From: Serratia fonticola
GTDB taxonomy: Bacteria; Pseudomonadota; Gammaproteobacteria; Enterobacterales; Enterobacteriaceae
Assembly: GCF_001006005.1 (NCBI RefSeq)
Contig: NZ_CP011254.1
Location: 4,712,001-4,776,000 of the forward strand
DNA: 64,000 nt
Direction of reading: 5' to 3'
Shown here piece after piece: positions 61,518 to 64,000 of the stretch. Numbering within the stretch: position 1 is the first letter of the stretch; every line of letters starts with the position of its first letter. The position numbers and the translations under genes were made by a program. The notes beneath the pieces were generated by a model that made no database searches, had not been told where the DNA came from, and was given only the letters and a program-made list of their open reading frames with translations.

Positions 61518-62879
61518 ATGAAAACAACAGAAATCGTCTCAGACAGTTATGTGAAGGTCGGCGTACGGGAAAAGATTGGCTATGGCTTCGGCGATCTGGC
61601 CTCCAACCTGTCGTTTGGTTTTGTCTCCCTGTTCTTACTGTTTTTTTATACCAATATTTACGGCATCAGCGCGGTACAGGCGAGCCTGATTTTTGTGATC
61701 GCCCGGGTGCTGGATGCCGTGTTTAATATCTTTGTCGGTTACTTTATCGATAAAACCCAAACCCGGCACGGCAAGCTGCGCCCTTACCTGCTGTACGGCG
61801 CGGTGCCATTGGGGATCTTGACGGTCTTGTGTTTCAGCACCTTCGACAGTGACTATAAATTTTATTACGCGCTGATCACCTACACCCTCTATTGCCTGGC
61901 CTACACGGCGGTCAACACGCCCTATTCAGCCATGACCAATATGCTGACCCAGCACGAAGGCTCGCGGGCTTCGCTGTCGGTTTACCGCTTTGTGTTGGCC
62001 ATCGTCGGTTACCTGATTGTCTCGACCACTGCCGACGTGCTGATTTCACAGTTCACCGATCAGAAGATGGGCTATGTGTTTGCCGTCAGCTGCTTTAGCC
62101 TGTTGGCCACCTTCTTCTTCCTGGCCTGCTTTGGCATGACCAAAGAGCGAGTGAAAAGCCTGCCAGATCAAAAGGCCCCCACGCTAAAAGAGATGATCAC
62201 CGCCGTTTCCGGCAACCTGCCGTTAATCCATCTTTCCCTGTTCACGGTGTTTTTCTATATCGCCTATACGGTATGGATGGCTATTGCGATCTACTTCATC
62301 AAATACACCCTGGGGGATGAAAGCTTTACCGCCAAGTTCTTCATGATCCAATCTGCGGCCTATGTGGCGGGTACGGTGATCTCAGAAAAGATCATCAGCC
62401 TGATGGGCAAAAAGAAAATGGTCCTGTTGGGGCTGCTGATCGGGATTGTCGGCTTACTGTTCCAATACTTCCTGGCGGGAGATAACGCCTACCTGATTAT
62501 GACCGGCGTGTGCCTGTACAGCATTACCCTGGGGATGGGCTTTGTCGCGATGTGGTCGATGATTGCCGATACCGTTGAGTATGCCGAATGGAAACACGGC
62601 GTACGTACCGAAGGGGCCATTTACGGCTTCTTTAATTTCATCACCAAAATTGCCATGGCGATTGGCGGCGGCTGTGCTGGCCTGATGCTCGATTACTTTG
62701 ACTATTCGTCCGAGCATATCAGCGCCAATGCGCTCAACGGCATCAATATGATGATGACGCTGTTCCCTGGCCTGATGTTTGCCCTGGGGATGCTGTTTAT
62801 CTTCTTCTACAAGCTGGATGAGCACACCTACCGAAATATCATCAAAGACATTGAATTGCGCAAAGCTAGCGCGCAGTAA
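61518..62879 (+). CDS. GPH-family sugar:cation symporter
   Basis: A 453-residue glycoside-pentoside-hexuronide:cation symporter of the MelB/XynB(YagG)/UidB fold with 12 helices. Motifs: KIGYGFGDLASNLSFGFVSLFLLFFYTN at the start, GYFIDKTQTRHGKLRPYLLYGAVP in loop 2-3 and SMIADTVEYAEWKHGVRTEGAIYGF in the second half. It would import a beta-glucoside or related oligosaccharide. The downstream GH3 gene starts 15 bases after its stop, so the two form an uptake-and-hydrolysis operon. A TATACT hexamer about 45 bases before the ATG may be the -10 element. Confidence 0.9.
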   Translation: MKTTEIVSDSYVKVGVREKIGYGFGDLASNLSFGFVSLFLLFFYTNIYGISAVQASLIFVIARVLDAVFNIFVGYFIDKTQTRHGKLRPYLLYGAVPLGILTVLCFSTFDSDYKFYYALITYTLYCLAYTAVNTPYSAMTNMLTQHEGSRASLSVYRFVLAIVGYLIVSTTADVLISQFTDQKMGYVFAVSCFSLLATFFFLACFGMTKERVKSLPDQKAPTLKEMITAVSGNLPLIHLSLFTVFFYIAYTVWMAIAIYFIKYTLGDESFTAKFFMIQSAAYVAGTVISEKIISLMGKKKMVLLGLLIGIVGLLFQYFLAGDNAYLIMTGVCLYSITLGMGFVAMWSMIADTVEYAEWKHGVRTEGAIYGFFNFITKIAMAIGGGCAGLMLDYFDYSSEHISANALNGINMMMTLFPGLMFALGMLFIFFYKLDEHTYRNIIKDIELRKASAQ

Positions 62880-62894
62880 CCAGCAGGTATCAAT

Positions 62895-64000
62895 ATGAAA
62901 AAAGATTTCCACGCCATCATTGCCACCATGACTGCCGAAGAGAAAGTGGCGTTACTCAGCGGTAGCGGTTTGTGGCGCACGGCCAGCTTCCCGCAGCATG
63001 GTATTAGCGACATTGTGATGACGGATGGCACCTACGGCGTCCGTTACAGCACCAGCCAGATCGAACAGGGGGAAAATTGGCACATTAGCGATTTTCTGGC
63101 CGTGATTGGCCAAAGCGCAGGCGAGGTGGAGCAGGAAGAACAAAAAGGCGGCTCTGAGGCGCTGTTCAGCAAATCCAAACCGGCCACCTGCTTCCCGAAT
63201 GGTTCCACCCTGGCCTGTAGCTGGGACGTAGATCTGGTGTATCAAATGGGCGAGGCGTTGGCCAAAGAGTGCCAGGAGTTGGGCGTCGGCATTCTGCTTG
63301 GGCCAGGGATCAATATTCGCCGCACGCCTTTGGCAGGCCGTGGTTATGAATATTACTCGGAAGATCCGGTAGTCAGCGGTGACGTGGCCGCAGCCTTGAT
63401 CAACGGGCTGCAGGACGGTGGCGTGGGGGCCAGCCTGAAGCACTTTGCCGCCAACAATTCAGAATACCGCCGCACCGAGATGGACTCGGTGGTGGAAGAA
63501 CGGGCGCTGCGCGAGATTTACCTCTCGGGATTCAAGCGAGCGATCGACAAATCCAACCCCTGGACGGTGATGTCGTCCTATAACCGGCTCAATGGGGTGC
63601 AAACGTCGCAACACCACTGGCTGCTGACCGAAGTGCTGCGCAATGAGTGGCGCTATGATGGGCTGGTGATGTCCGACTGGTACGGCATCAAAGACCGCCC
63701 CGCTTCCTTGCTGGCGGGTAACGATCTGGCCATGCCGGAAACCCAGCGTGATAAACAGGAGCTGTTGCAGGCGATCGAACGCGGAGAGATCCCTTCAGAG
63801 GTTCTCGATACTGCCTGCTTGCGGATGTTAACCCTGATCGACAAGGTGCAGCGCCACCGCAAGCCAGGGACCAAGGCCAATTACCCGCAACATCACCGGT
63901 TAGCACAGCAACTGGCCGCCGAATCGATAGTGTTATTGAAAAACGAAGGTAATATCCTGCCGCTGCAAGCCGGCAAGAAAACCACCATCGCCGTATTGGG
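62895..64000 (+). CDS. GH3 beta-glucosidase, 3' end outside the window
   Basis: The first 368 codons of a glycoside hydrolase family 3 enzyme that removes terminal beta-linked glucose (or similar) from oligosaccharides. The reading frame is open from ATG 62895 (AGG 8 bases upstream) to the right edge. Motifs: MTAEEKVALLSGSGLW at the start, LLGPGINIRRTPLAGRGYEYYSEDP, GVGASLKHFAANNSE and the catalytic nucleophile Asp261 in GLVMSDWYG; at the edge ESIVLLKNEGNILPL begins the second domain. No signal peptide, so it acts in the cytoplasm on sugar brought in by the GPH symporter. Confidence 0.93.
   Translation, partial: MKKDFHAIIATMTAEEKVALLSGSGLWRTASFPQHGISDIVMTDGTYGVRYSTSQIEQGENWHISDFLAVIGQSAGEVEQEEQKGGSEALFSKSKPATCFPNGSTLACSWDVDLVYQMGEALAKECQELGVGILLGPGINIRRTPLAGRGYEYYSEDPVVSGDVAAALINGLQDGGVGASLKHFAANNSEYRRTEMDSVVEERALREIYLSGFKRAIDKSNPWTVMSSYNRLNGVQTSQHHWLLTEVLRNEWRYDGLVMSDWYGIKDRPASLLAGNDLAMPETQRDKQELLQAIERGEIPSEVLDTACLRMLTLIDKVQRHRKPGTKANYPQHHRLAQQLAAESIVLLKNEGNILPLQAGKKTTIAVL

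Overview
The window reads as chromosomal DNA of an enterobacterium, most likely Serratia or a close relative in the Yersiniaceae. The grounds are a chromosomal class C beta-lactamase, enterobacterial digH, a full yehI-yehL-yehM-yehP-yehQ block, a gol/ges gold-copper module, a yybP-ykoY manganese riboswitch, and a moderately high GC content broken by one AT-rich island. No rRNA, tRNA, CRISPR array or intact insertion sequence was recognised.

Left part (1-16 kb). A partial aspartate kinase III (lysC) with a remodelled lysine-binding loop runs in from the left edge. It is followed by a short ATP-grasp-like remnant, an ASCH protein, an MFS exporter with a divergent LysR regulator, and a second MFS transporter. 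Positions 5590-15858 form a trans-4-hydroxy-L-proline catabolic locus in two divergent arms around an AraC/PAS regulator. The plus arm encodes 2-epimerase and a three-subunit D-hydroxyproline dehydrogenase. The minus arm encodes pyrroline-4-hydroxy-2-carboxylate deaminase, 2-oxoglutarate semialdehyde dehydrogenase, an APC permease and a pyrroline/piperideine-2-carboxylate reductase. Together they would take hydroxyproline to 2-oxoglutarate.

Middle part (16-33 kb). This is a patchwork of single genes: small lipoproteins, digH without a usual start codon, ampC with an AmpR-like box but no adjacent ampR, a PhzF protein, a phosphatase, an RluA-type pseudouridine synthase, VOC, NUDIX, GNAT and DAO enzymes, and a short GrpB. 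Positions 25.85-29.2 kb are AT-rich and look like a defence island. It holds an avcD-type anti-phage deaminase, a terminator-bounded candidate AvcI-like RNA upstream of it, and a downstream unknown gene with an RX5H motif like that of HEPN nucleases.

Right-middle part (33-44 kb). A gold/copper module runs on the minus strand: gesA-gesB-gesC (RND efflux), golT (P1B ATPase), golS (MerR regulator) and golB (chaperone). Three promoters with the 19-bp spacer typical of MerR activators precede gesA, golT and golB, so the module appears to be one GolS regulon. A 166-bp MITE-like element lies between golT and golS. Next is a CaCA-family exchanger behind a Mn2+ riboswitch, predicted to export Mn2+.

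Right part (44-64 kb). The yehI/L/M/P/Q block encodes a WGR-DUF4132 protein, a MoxR-type AAA+ ATPase, a DUF5682 protein, a VWA protein and a SWIM zinc-finger protein, probably one chaperone-like system. Then come a MocR-type regulator with a divergent EamA exporter, a ferric-reductase-like flavocytochrome with a 30-residue membrane microprotein, a flavin reductase, a 14-TM drug exporter, and a GPH sugar symporter followed by a GH3 beta-glucosidase cut by the right edge. Four copies of a palindromic intergenic repeat with core arms GGGCGC/GCGCCC are scattered through the right half.
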